Positions 35,410 through 46,547 of a DNA stretch of 64,000 nucleotides are shown here, piece by piece. Numbering within the stretch: the stretch's first letter is position 1; every line of letters begins with the position of its first letter. Below the pieces are notes generated by a model, which worked only from the letters and a program-made list of their open reading frames with translations, was not told the origin of the DNA and did no database searches. The translations under genes and the position numbers were made by a program. The stretch covers positions 372,001 to 436,000 of the forward strand of contig PUDQ02000057.1 of the NCBI GenBank assembly GCA_002964805.2. Reading direction: 5' to 3'. Source of the stretch: Trametes villosa. Taxonomy: Eukaryota > Basidiomycota > Agaricomycetes > Polyporales > Polyporaceae.

Positions 35410-37059
35410 AAGCGAGGGGTATGGTGAGGGAGAGGCTGAGAGCCGGCGGAAAAGCGCATCAAGATAACCCAGCGGAAGCAGTTCTCAGTACTTACTGGGG
35501 AGTTACGAGGAATACGCAAGGATCCCACGGCCCCGCTTTGGGCCCTTCGTCCAAGGCCCAGCATCCCCTGCCACGCAGGCGTGACGACGACATCGTCATC
35601 GATGGGCACATGTTTTCACCCGCGGGGCAGCCCTCCAGGACACGCTCTCATCTCTCCTGAACGCGACGAGGGCGAGCCCCCGGGCCACCCTCCGAGTCAA
35701 ACGACTTGAACCGGCGCTACCTCTGCAGGCACACCACCGTCAGTCGGCGATAGCGCGAGGCGTTTACCGCGATCCGACTAGGACTTCGCCCGGTGCCTGT
35801 GGACTTCTAGCAGCGCATCGCTGGGGCAAGCCGACGGCCGCAGCGAAGAGCCCTCGCCGCCGGCCCATGCAGATCCCGTCTCCGAGGTGAGTTTCGCTTA
35901 TGCCTTGTCATGCCGCGACGAGTCCGTGGGCTGCTTCCTACATCGCTCAGTACACGTGGATCAGATTGTGAGAGCGCCGCGGGTAGTAAGCGAAACAATT
36001 CTTCGTGGGGATGGATCGTCGTGAGAGGCCCTTCAGAACGGCACTGGCGCTGCCAGTGGTCGTAGGCTAGGCTAGGTGACAAGAAGGTGTGGGGGAAAGG
36101 CGCGAGCAGTCGCTATCGGGCTTCGTGGCGTAAACGAAGTTGGATGCGGGTGTTCGGAGCTGCTTCATGCCTTTCCTGACCGTTGACGGCGGTGCGCCAA
36201 AGGCGGGACGGGGAAGAGCTTCACGATGCCTTGCGCGGCGGTTGGACTATGGCCCTTAGGAGGAGCACGCACGTCATGTTGGCGGAGGTGCTGAACAATC
36301 AACGTTGCAGTAGCCCCGAACAAGACACGGCCGCTTCATACTGAATATTGATGACTGAGCCGTACCTTCTGGGTGCTCTGACTATGAGACAGCCTACGCA
36401 CGCGGTATCTAGAGCGGTCAGCAATCAGCACTCTGTCAGAAAACGAAGACACGGCACAGTAATGCGTACGTACGCGCACAGGCGAGCCGTCCGAATTCTG
36501 ATAATCGCAAATGCACTCGCAGTCATCTCTATGAATGCATTTGCGATGATACTCTCCATCCGCTCTCCTCACCGGCTCAAAGGAAATACTTACTCATCAT
36601 GTCGATCAGGGAAAAACTGGAGATTGGGATCCGGGAGGTGGATGCAGGTGTAAAATCGAGATCTCGTTGCGCGCGCCACCGATTTTGATCCCGTTCGTTT
36701 TGGGCTCGTCGGCAATCAACGGGCCCGCCTCTGCCACTGCGCGGACGCCACAACGTCCTCGGAGTTGGCCCTTTCTGTCTCCCATCCGACCAACTGACCT
36801 GCAGGCAGCACTTCGAACCGTGGATGGTACTGATGGTGTCAGACCTGCTCATCAAATCGACTCGAATTCTGAGTTGAAGTTCAGGCGACGGATAGCGGGG
36901 CGAATAGATGGATCAAACGGCTGACACGCATATGGAATGGTGAGTAGTGGCCGCTTTGCTTCGACGCTTACAGTACGCGATAACGTCTGGCTCCAGCTAC
37001 TCAACTTTTCCGCGTCGACATACGATGTTCGTACTACGTAGGGATGCAATGCATGTCAT
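35410..37059. other. Intergenic
   Basis: About 1.65 kb with no recognisable gene. A perfect 12-bp inverted repeat (ATCGCAAATGCA and its complement, spacer about 20 bp) lies at about 36505-36552. The right end abuts the inverted-repeat element at 37066. Confidence 0.5.
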
Positions 37060-37065
37060 ACCTCC

Positions 37066-37200
37066 TATGACGGCCCATTTGTACATTTAATGAAAAAACT
37101 GCGCAACTGGCTTATCGCCGCGCACCGTCACATTAAACAACGCAACTAGGCGTTTTCTAATGCAGCGCGCGCACTCGATTCCGCACAGCGCGCGCAACTC
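37066..37200 (+). repeat. Left terminal inverted repeat
   Basis: Pairs with 37920-38058 in reverse complement. Conserved pieces include CCATTTGTACATTTAAT, TTATCG.CGCGCA and CACATTA, followed by GC-rich blocks (GCGCGCGCA). The outermost 27 bp are nearly identical between arms; the inner parts have drifted. Confidence 0.7.
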
Positions 37201-37254
37201 ATGGCAAGGGGGTTATCCGGAGGTGAAGTTTACCTCTTATGGTAGCTCAAAAAG

Positions 37255-37329
37255 CGGACCACAGCGGATTCGAACCCGGGCGGTTATGTCAAAACCGGCA
37301 GACGCCTCTACCAACTCGGCCAAGAGGCC
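37255..37329 (-). other. tRNA-like unit (A box, B box, oligo-T), degenerate
   Basis: Read on minus: A box TGGCCGAGTTGG (37311-37322), B box GGGTTCGAATCC (37266-37277), then a run of five T at 37249-37253. The D arm is convincing and a five-pair stem CGGTT/AACCG closes the loop TTGACAT (GAC in the anticodon place, valine-like), but it is offset from the normal position. The T stem pairs poorly and the acceptor has two mismatches. I call it a tRNA-derived Pol III promoter or tRNA pseudogene. Confidence 0.5.
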
Positions 37330-37783
37330 TTTACTGGGTTAAGCTTGCTATCGGGATATGTAATGGTTTTCAAAAGCCCTTGTATGCATCTTTCGACCTT
37401 GAAGGCCACGGTTGTTTACTTATGAAAGCAATTAGTTCATTAGTCTCACATACACTTCTCAAGCTGTCTTCAATGAGCCCCGGGCCTCTGTTAGGCTTTC
37501 TCCGGGAGGTTATGAAGTAACCCGCCGGACGACCTGAAACTTACTAGCAGGTACTACTTAGTAACACTAACACCGTTATTAGGCGCCCGTTCGTCTAAAG
37601 GTCCACTTAAAATCTGAGTGATGATTTGTTCAGTCTAAGCTACTATTTCTCACCCAGAAACCAAGACCTGAGGTAGGGATGTGCTTAATCTAGAAGAAGA
37701 GACTACCCAGAGTTCGCAGACGTCTTACCCCGGCGGATTAGGAACTTAAAAACCACATAGTGCCATGTGAAAGGTCAGGAAGG

Positions 37784-37866
37784 AAGACTCTATGGCCTAA
37801 CCGTAAAGACGGCCTCCCTTTTCATTTGCCACTCGAGTTCGAACCCTCTCCATCGTAACCTTTTTT
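37784..37866 (+). other. Second tRNA-like unit (A box, B box, oligo-T)
   Basis: Read on plus: A box-like TGGCCTAACCGT at 37793, B box-like GAGTTCGAACCC at 37835-37846 (42 nt apart, normal for a tRNA), and TTTTTT at 37861-37866. No full cloverleaf forms. It points outward toward the right inverted repeat, mirroring the unit at 37255-37329. Confidence 0.4.
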
Positions 37867-37919
37867 ACCTTCCATATCCGGACATTTGAGCCTCCAGATC
37901 TCCCCGTCCCATGCGCGCC

Positions 37920-38058
37920 GTGCGCGCGCTGGTGTGCGCTGTGTGGGATTTATGCGCTCGGCGGTCAGAAAAGGTTAGTTTTGCGCTGTAATGTGGCTGT
38001 GCGCGCCGATAAACTGACTTTGCGCAACATTTATTAAATGTACAAATGGACCGTCATA
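37920..38058 (-). repeat. Right terminal inverted repeat
   Basis: Mate of 37066-37200. It ends CCGTCATA at 38051-38058, directly followed by the ACCTCC target duplication. Confidence 0.7.
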
Positions 38059-38064
38059 ACCTCC

Positions 38065-38867
38065 TGCGTGGTCCACAGCGACCTCAAGCCCGCGCCGCGG
38101 ACACACTCACTGTCCGGAGTGGTGCAGTCATGCAATTGCATCCGGAGTCTAGGCAATGATGACGCGTGCCAAATTCTGCTCTGATACCGCGGTCAACTGT
38201 CGCGTTAAATCTTGACAGACCGGTCTGTGGAAGCAGCAAATTTGCACGCGCCCCACCCGGTAAGCCTGAGAATCATCAGCGTTGTAGCTTCTGTTCTGAT
38301 CAAAGCAAGGGCGGCCCGGGCGACATTCCACTTGCAAAACTCCCAGCTCTATCATGCGCGGGTGGACTACAAGTGCGCGCAGTGAAGAGTAAGAGCGTCA
38401 TAGTCGGCCGCTTTCCGGTATCGCACCGAGTCGGACTGGAAGACGTCTCCGCGAAGCAGCGGCCGGTATGTGCGGGAGGGCAAATTCACGGCGGCAGATT
38501 CACAGCTGCGCGTCCGATGGGAGCTTCCGTCAAACGCCCGCGCCGGGGTTCAAGACTTCCTGCCCGATCCGTAAGCGAGGCCGTTGGGATTGGGCTGGCG
38601 CTGTGCGCTCCATCATGCTGCCGGCAGCGCACCCTCTCGACGGCCCTCGTGAACTGCCGAGGAGCGCAGTGCGCTGCCGCTGCTAGTTATTAATTTTCGC
38701 TCAATCAGACGGCGGAATCGTGCAGAAGACGACAGGCGGCAACCCCGCTCTGACATATATACTCGTCCCCGGTCGCGGCGGAGAGCCCCAGTTCCGCTGC
38801 TCCTCGGCGCTGTCTTCCTTCACCTTTCGACCTTCGACTTCACCGTATCTCTTTCATCTGCTGCACC
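38065..38867. other. Promoter region of the A-T-R gene
   Basis: About 800 bp without a gene. A TATA-like CATATATACT lies at 38754-38763, about 105-110 bp before the ATG, followed by C/T-rich sequence up to the start. Confidence 0.5.
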
Positions 38868-41800
38868 ATGTCCGTCCTCGATAACGCGCCCGGTTTCTAC
38901 AACCCGAAGGTCCAGACGGTCCAGGGCGCGAACAGCAAGACGTTCACGCGCATCGAGCTGGACAGCACCCTCACCATCCCCGAGCTCTTCGAGTTCCATG
39001 CAAAGCACAGCCCGGAGCACCAGGTCTTCGTCTGGGTCGACGACGACAAGGCGGAGCACGCGCTCCGCTTCCCCGAAGTCTACCGCGGCATCCGCAAAGC
39101 GGCGACGATCAGTGCCGGTCACTACGCGCGCCAGGCGGACTACTACGCGCAGGCGCAGCAGGGGAAGGACGCGAACGACCCGCCCGTCGTCGGCATCCTC
39201 GCGACCGCAGGTACGCTCGCGCGCCCGCTCTCACGTACATGAACGCCCCTGACGCCCGCCCTTCGCGCTCGCGCCTGCGTCCGCAGACACCGTCTCCTTC
39301 TACACGCTCAAGGTCGGGCTGATGTACCTCGGGCTCGCTCCCTTCCCGATCTCGACGCGCAACTCCGCGATCGCCGTCGCGCACCTCGTGTCGAAGACGG
39401 GCGTGCGCCAGGTGTTCGTGAGCGCGGACCCCGCGATGCAGCGCCTCGCGCACGACGCGCGCGACCTCCTCGCGAAGGACGGGCGCGCGCTCGAGCTGCT
39501 GCCCATGCCGACGTACGAGGACATGTACGGCCCCGGCGGCGACGACGCGCTCGTGCCCATGGGCAGGGTCTCCCCGGACCAGACGTCCATCATCCTGCAT
39601 TCCTCGGGTGAGTGCTAGTGCGCGCGCGGGCGTGTGGCGGTGGTCCGCGGAGGCTAACGCGCGCGTTTTGGGGGGCAGGCTCGACGGCGTTCCCGAAGCC
39701 GATCCGGTTCTTGGACAAGAACTTCAGGAAGTGGGGTACTTTTGTCTGTACGTCGCGTGCGCCGCGCTCTATTCTGTTTCAGCCACTGACGGAGTGCGCT
39801 GGCGTCGTAGTCTATGGAGAGTTTGACTTCTGCGGCGTGCGGGTCGCAGCGCAGCCGAACCCCATGTTCCGTGCGTCGTCTCCTACTCCGCGCGCGTCGG
39901 GACTTCGCAACTAACATCGCCCGGTAGACGTGATGGGCTCGCTCATGCTCCCGTGGTCGGTACGTGTAACACTCGGGCTCCGCGCGGACGCCAGCTAATG
40001 CATGTATGCTGTTAGCTGTACGTCGGCGTGACGTGGACCGTCTTTGAGCCGCTCACACCTCCCGTCGTGCCCACTCCCGAGGTCGTCCTGGACTCCGTCG
40101 TGGCCACGCGCACTGAAGTCGAGTACATCGTCCCCGCCTTGCTCGAGGTCCATGGCACACGCAATGGTTTCATGGATCTTAGGCTGACTCTAGTCTCTGC
40201 ACAGGCATGGACGAAGAACCCGGATAACTGGAAACACATCAAGACGCTGCGCGCGGTGGTCAGTCGAACTACCATGCTTTCCCAAACACCCCGGCGCTGA
40301 CGGGTAGATGACAGATTTACGCTGGCGCGCCTATGAACAAGCAGATCGGCGACCGCATTGCCGCGGAGGGCATCGCGCTCATTCCCTTTTACGGCTCGTA
40401 AGTCTGTTCACGCGACTCTCCAGCCATGCTCCCTGTATGCGCGACGCTCACTTTGACCTTTCCAGGACCGAGATTGGCGCGGCGGTGTACCTGATCCCGA
40501 ACCCGGACACGATGGACAAGTCCGAGTGGGACTACTTCCGGATCCCGGGCCACACCGACATCCGCATGATCCCGCAGGAGGGCCAGCCTGGCATCTTCGA
40601 GCCGGTCGCATTCGTACGTCTATCCACTCCTCCAACCTCAGCGCGCGTGCTGACATGACGGGAACGGGGTAGGATTCGCCGACGTTCACACCGAACGTGT
40701 TCAACTCGGTCATCGACGGGCGCCCCGCGTTCTCGACGAACGACTTGCTGCAGCGGCACCCGACGAAGCATCACCTGTTCCGCGTGTTTGGGCGCAAAGA
40801 CGACCAGCTCATGCTTTCCACGGGCGAGAAGGTTTGTGGATCCATCTCGTGACTTGCTGGATGTTGCTTATATGTGTCATTTTCAGACTAACCCTGCGCC
40901 GCTTGGTACGTGTATCACTCCGGATTTCCTCCGAGGAAGAGAAAGCTCACCTGCGCGCATCGCGTTGCAGAGGCGATCCTGACGCAGGACCCGCATGTAC
41001 ACGCGTGCCTCATGTTCGGTCGCGGACGGTTCCAGAACGGAGTCCTCATCCAGCCGAAGGAGCAGTTCGACCCCAGCGACGAGGTGAAGCTGGAGCAGTT
41101 CCGTAACAAGATCTGGTACGTCCGACATACCTGGCGCAATGTAATGCGTGAAGTAGCTCATATTTTACCTGTCCCGTATAGGCCGACTATCGAGAAGGTC
41201 AACGCGTACGCCCCTTCGCACTCGCGCATCTTCAAGGAGGTTGGCCGCATTCCGTTCCATAGCAATACCCTCGCATGCTAACGTCAACGTAGATGATCAT
41301 GGTCACCTCGCCCGACAAGCCCCTCGAGTACACCGCGAAGGGCACACCGCGCCGCCAGGTCTGCATTGCATCCTACGACGCGGAGATCGACGCCCTCTAC
41401 AAGCGCGTAGAAGAGTCCTCTCAGACCGACCTTGCGCCCCCGCGCCAGTGGACTTCCACAACTACGCACGACTACGTCGCCGGCGTCGTGCGCAAGGTGA
41501 TGAAGAACGAAGCGATCCACGAAGACGACGACATCTTCCAGAACGGCTGCGACAGGTACGCCCGCGCCTCCCCTCGGCATCCTAGAACCGCGGACCACTG
41601 AGTGCTGATCCGGGTATCCGCATACAGCTTGCAGGCGACGTGGATCCGCAACACGCTGATCCACACGCTCCGCGGCGCGCCGCGCGTCAACACGCACGCG
41701 ATCCCGCCCAACTTCGTGTACACGCACCCGACGATCCGCATCCTCTCTGCGTTCCTCTTTGGCCTCATCTCTGGCGAGGCCGCGCACGAGGGCGAGGACG

Positions 41801-43260
41801 CGGAGCGCGCGGCGGCGATCGCGCGCATGCGCGGGCTGCTCGAGAAGTACAGCGAGGGCCTCGAGCGCCGCTTCCCGGAGAAGCTCGCTAATGGACACGC
41901 CAACGGGCACGCTAAGGCGGCGGAGACGGTCATTGTAACGGGCACGACCGGAAGGCTCGGGTCGCACCTGCTCGCCCAGTTGCTGGCGCGCGAGGACGTG
42001 GCGAAGGTGTATGCGCTCAACCGCGAGCCCTCGGGGTCAGTGCAGGCTCTGGAGACGCGTCAGAAGGCCGCGTTCGAGCAGTGGGAGCTTGATGGTTCGC
42101 TACTTGCGTCTGGGAGGGTCACCCTTCACGCTGTTGACCTCGCGAAACCCTACTTCGGGCTTAGTGAGGAAGCGTACGATGAGGTGAGTGATCCGTCTTA
42201 GTACGGAGGGTTATTTTGTTGACGCGCTGTATATAGATGAAATCCAGCGTCACCCAAGTTATCCACAATGGTGAGCCCTCTGCGTCTGACTGGAAGAGAG
42301 GACGTCCGACTGACGTACATTCCTCTCGCAGCTTGGCGCGTGGATTTCCAGGTTTCGCTCCAGTCGTTCGAGCCTCTCCTCGCAGGCGCGCGGAACCTGC
42401 TCGACCTCGCTCTGGGCTCCCCTCTGCCAGGAGGTCCCCGCGTCCTCTTCGTCAGCTCCATCTCCTCGCTACGCAGTACGTGTCAACCCGAACCGTGTAG
42501 TCCAACCCCTGCTCACTATGTACGTCCACGCAGACTACTCCGGCTCCAAGCCAGCCGAGGAGACGCATGAGACCGAACCCGACCTTGCGGTTGGCACCGG
42601 TTACAGCGAGAGCAAGTGGGTGACGGAACATCTCTTCAGCTTGGCCGCGGAGAAGACCGGGCTGCAGACGACATCCGTTCGTGTCGGGCAGGTCAGTGGC
42701 GACCAGCGCACGGGCGGGTGGAACACCACCGAGTGGGTTGCCGCGCTTGTCCGCGCGAGCCAGCGCCTCGGCTGCATCCCCGTGAAGGAGGAGGTACGCA
42801 TACTCCCCATCTTCCTCATGTATACTCGCGCTAACCGGTCAAGCAGGAGGTCACCTGGGTGGCCGTGGACGTCGTTGCGGCCGCGCTGCAGGACATGGTC
42901 GACTCCGGCGAGCGCGCCCTCCACCTCGTCTCCCCGCAGCCCGTGCAGTGGAACACCATCTTCGAGCCGATCGCGGAGCGGCTCTCGCTGCCGACGGCCC
43001 CGTACGCGGAGTGGCTCGCGAAGCTCGAGCACTCCGCCGAGGCTGCGGCGCAGGCGGGGCCGGGCGTCGGCCAGCACGACGCGGCGCACAACCTGCTCGG
43101 GTTCTTTAAGAGCGAGGGCATGGGCGGCGCGGCGGTCCCGCTGAGCACGGAGAAGGCCGTGCGCTCGTCGAAGAGCCTGGCGAGTGCGCGTCCGATCGGG
43201 CGCGAGGACGCCGTGAAGTATGTGGAGTACTGGGCGAAGGTGGGGCATATCAAGGCTTAA
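38868..43260 (+). CDS. NRPS-like A-T-R reductase (adenylation-thiolation-reductase)
   Basis: Predicted 1093-aa multidomain enzyme in 19 exons: 38868-39210, 39287-39607, 39679-39735, 39811-39870, 39928-39959, 40016-40147, 40205-40258, 40315-40397, 40466-40613, 40673-40831, 40887-40905, 40971-41115, 41182-41239, 41293-41555, 41628-42183, 42237-42270, 42332-42475, 42534-42793, 42847-43260. All phases agree. The adenylation domain shows the core motif HSSGSTAFPKPI, PFYGSTEIGA, STGEK and the late lysine in YTAKGTPRRQ. The carrier domain has NGCDSLQATWIRN with the phosphopantetheine serine. The reductase domain starts TVIVTGTTGRLGSHLL and has the YSESK Tyr/Lys pair. By family, it should activate a carboxylic acid as AMP ester and release it reductively as aldehyde or alcohol. 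The substrate is unknown, and no other pathway genes are adjacent. Confidence 0.92.
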
Positions 43261-43858
43261 GGATTCGTACTTTTTGGGGAGGCTGTTGCATAGGTTGAAG
43301 GCATGTATAACTACCACGACTGCATAGAGTGTACCAACGCGAGTGACTTTTTAGGATATCATGTAGAGGTGTAGCGACATGCTTAGGGTTGAACTTCGTC
43401 GACGAGGAGGCCGCCTCGGCTCATGATGGCGTGGACTCTCCAACGCCCCTAGGTGCCGCTCCCAGCAGCGGCCTTTCCCTGCTCTCTCTTCCAGCGAGGG
43501 CGGCCGCACAGGCTTGTTCCCCAACTCGGAATTTGGCGACAACTTCGGCTCCCTCATGCCTCTTAGCAGTCTAAAGTCGCGACAAGCATGACTAGTCTGG
43601 GCCGAATGGTCGGAAGCAAGCTTCAGTTCGAGACCACTAAGTTTCTCTATGCTCGAGATGATTCCCGCAGCTCTGAACTTGTTAGAGTCGTGCCTCCATG
43701 AAGCGGGAGGGATTTTTGTCCGCGGATGTCCCTCCGGTAGTACCTGCCACGTGGGATGCGCATAGCCGTGTTGCGGTTTCAAATTTCAGCGCTTCAGCGG
43801 GCCGAACTCTTTACAAGTTACCCAGCTGTGCCAACGACCCGGGCCTGCGCGAAACTCG
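43261..43858. other. Intergenic
   Basis: About 600 bp between the A-T-R gene and an F-box gene. No gene seen. Confidence 0.5.
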
Positions 43859-45224
43859 ATGGCGCCCCGACTTCCCATCGAAGTCTGCGAGAAAATCATC
43901 GATCTCTGTCGCAAAGAAGTATCCGACCACCAGCAAACTTTCAGGAACAATCTTCGGGACACCTATACAACGCTCCGACAGTGCTGTCTCACATCCAAAT
44001 CCTGGTTGCTTCGCAGCCGTCTCAACCTGTATGCGATCGTGTTGCTCCAAAAGGACGAAGACGCGGTCGCCTTTCTTGCCACCATCAACAAGCAACCAGT
44101 TCTCGGCGCCTTCATCTCTACCCTGGGCCTCGTCGATCCTCCTTCGCACGTAGGCTACGCCAGGTCCGAGCTCGTCCAAGCTCTCCCCAACGTCCGCGTC
44201 TTGCTCTATGACAGTGTCTCCCTGCGACATTCTCCTCCGAGATACCACCTACTAGCTGCCCAACACTCGATCACGGAGCTTCGTATTTCCGTCGACTCGC
44301 AGGATCTGAAAGAGTGGTTTTCCCTCATATGGGCATTGCGAAGTCTCCAGACCCTTTTCATCCTAGCGAGGCCGGGTACGACATTATTATGCTCAGAAGT
44401 CGAGTCGCGGCAGATTGGCGCACTCGCACTCCGCCGCCCTGGATGCTGCGCTAGTCTTCGAAAGTTTGAACTCACGGTAACTAGTTCGTATCCAATGGTA
44501 CAGCGCCATGCTGACTTATCATCCTCGTTCGCGCAGATATCAAAGGATGTTTCTCTGGCTAACTTCCCGCCCAAACTCGCTCTTGCGACGTCTGTCACAG
44601 AGGTTGTCCTGCACAAGTATGTAAGGGCTAAGCCTGCCGACTTGGACGGTGATGAAGCTGAGATATGTCAGTCCCTGTGTATGACGATGAAATGCTGCGA
44701 TATTCACGATGAGTCACCCAGATGATTGGCCAGTAGAAGATCCTCATCGGACACTTCTAGATCTCGTTTCATCCTCGCGCCCGCTTGAAAAGCTTACTTT
44801 ACCGGCCGATTCGGAAGGCCTCATACGGAGCGTCTACTCGAGCTGGTACCTGCCGGCCCTTCAAAAACTACTAGACGACACTACACTACGCAGTATCCAC
44901 CTCAAAATCCTTCGCTCACCATCGGGGAGGTGGGGGCCGAGTGCCCCTACCCGTCCATTGTCCCACTTGGTCTCGCCTACGGATCCCTTCTCGGGCCTCT
45001 CAAGTTACTCCTTCTTCAGGCAGTTCGTCACACCGTTTGGAGAAGAGCTTGTTGCATTACCGCCCTTGGAAGAGATGTGCACGGGTATACCTTACTCTGA
45101 TATGCGCGGTCCACCCGACTCCGTGGACAAATGGAAGGAGAAATCACTGGAACAGCTTCCGTCGCTGAAAGCAAAGGTTTCAGTGCAAGCTCAGGGTCAT
45201 ATACCCTCATTAGCGAAAGGGTGA
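43859..45224 (+). CDS. F-box/leucine-rich-like protein, family 1
   Basis: Predicted 410-aa protein. Exons 43859-44476, 44537-44648, 44722-45224. The N-terminal F-box-like segment is LPIEVCEKIIDLCRKE, followed by CCLTSKSWLLRSRLNLY. The 60-nt first intron is a multiple of three but is supported by the homologous intron of the gene at 30594-32055. The second uses a GTGATG donor and CCAG acceptor. Conserved blocks with that gene are YARSELVQALPNVRVL, PPRYHLLAAQHSITEL, SVTEVVLHK and the C-terminal LPSLKAKVSVQ. This is the intact relative of the frame-broken copy. Role as an SCF adaptor is inferred. Confidence 0.78.
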
Positions 45225-46547
45225 GATTCCGTTTCGACCGAGATGACCTCGTTCACTCTGTGGTCTGTGTGTGTACCACTTTTTGTTTATGCAACGGCGA
45301 CAGGGACGACCACCCATATACATGGATGTACGCGTACTATCTGTCTCGCGATAACCTGTATGTGCCCCCTGGCAGTTCTGCCAGAACACCATTTCGCCGT
45401 CAAGCGCTATTGCCGCTGGTAGACGGAGAAGCTGGGGACGATGCTGTGAGCCTGGGCTACAGTATCTTCTCGCTACCACCGGCCAAGACGTTTTGTCAAA
45501 GCCAGCGCTCCGAACGACTCTGCAAGAAGTCACGCATCTCGCGCTCCCAACCGCACGTCCTCACAAAGGCCGCGACATCCCACGATGTCCCAACCCTCCC
45601 AACGCGGATATACTTGCTGCCCACGCAATGTGAGCTCTCGCTTTCTACCCACCCGATGCGGATACGTTCGGGCATTGATGGCGCAGGCTCAATCGAAGTG
45701 CCAGCGCCCGTCACGGTGAAGGACCAGCTAGGAACTGCGCCGCGAGCGATGCGCTGGCGTATCGTATGTCACCGTCACGGTCGAACAGAGGTATGTCTCC
45801 GTGATGCCCAACGTTCCTCTGCCTGTCGTCCCTCGGTTTGTTCACTTGTCTCGAAACAGAATCTCCCGACGGCCCAGGATTTCTCGCCGGCTTCGTGCGC
45901 GGCCTAATGGTTGTGATATGCCCACTTGTGAACACTCTCCCTGCATCTGCACTCCCCGCCTCCCACGTTGTTTCCCCGGTAGCGTTCTCCATCTTGTCCT
46001 CGTTCCTTGTTTCCCCCTCCTCGCTGCTGAAAGCTCTCTCTCGTCCCAGAAAAGTACACGTCACTCTGCTAAATGCTGTCGATGATTAGTCCTAGTACCT
46101 TACCTCTCTTGCTCCTAGACTTTTGCTTTGCATCACACGTAAAACCAATACGTTACTCGTCGTCGTCGCGCTCTTCTTGCTATCGCTATCCACCCATTAT
46201 CGCACGCAATCACTTTCGAGCCACGTTATTGCCTTGCCATTGCTTTCAGGTCTGCATCGCGGCAGAAGCTGCGGGCTTGGTCTTCCAGAGCTTGAGCGCG
46301 CCCGGGTGACGGGCTGCCGGGATACCTCTCTCAGCCGCACTAACGGCAGCTACTGCTGGTGGCAGCTGCCTTTACACTGCCGGCGTGCCTCAAACAGCCG
46401 AGGGCCATTGTAACCGCAACCCTGCCAACAATTTCAAGGTGTATAGATGCCGGCAGGCGGTACGCTCGGGCGTGTATAACGGCGCCGATGCACGTACGCA
46501 TACATGCGCGTCGCGCTTGCGATTTGTACCACCCCCGTCGCCCATGT
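45225..46547. other. Unresolved region without a convincing gene
   Basis: About 1.3 kb. Several open frames occur on both strands between 45400 and 46090, with some splice-like signals (for example near 45632-45689 and 45790-45858), but no family is recognisable and no model closes well. A short or decayed gene is possible. 46100-46547 shows nothing. Confidence 0.35.

Larger units (their letters stand above)
37066..38058. mobile_element. 993-bp non-autonomous TIR element carrying tRNA-like units
   Basis: The ends are inverted copies starting TATGACGG(C/T)CCATTTGTAC. They are flanked by the direct repeat ACCTCC at 37060-37065 and 38059-38064, which fits a 6-bp target site duplication. The inverted repeats extend about 130-150 bp with decreasing identity. 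There is no transposase frame, so the element is non-autonomous. The interior contains two outward-facing tRNA-like promoters with oligo-T ends (separate entries) and a third tRNA-like segment near 37583-37604. Base composition inside is more AT-rich than the flanks. I cannot assign a transposon superfamily from the ends alone. Confidence 0.7.

Noticed and set aside
37066..38058. Interpretation of the TIR element as a mitochondrial DNA insertion
   Set aside because: The tRNA-like pieces and AT-rich core raised the idea, but the terminal inverted repeats and target duplication fit a transposable element better, and no mitochondrial gene is recognisable.
41284..43317. Long minus-strand frames opposite the A-T-R gene
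   Set aside because: Low-complexity Arg/Ala-rich antisense frames; the plus strand encodes carrier and reductase motifs across confirmed splice sites.
45131..46090. Possible gene on plus or minus strand between the F-box and coiled-coil genes
   Set aside because: Some frames and splice-like sites exist, but no model gave consistent phases or a recognisable family, so I only flag the region.
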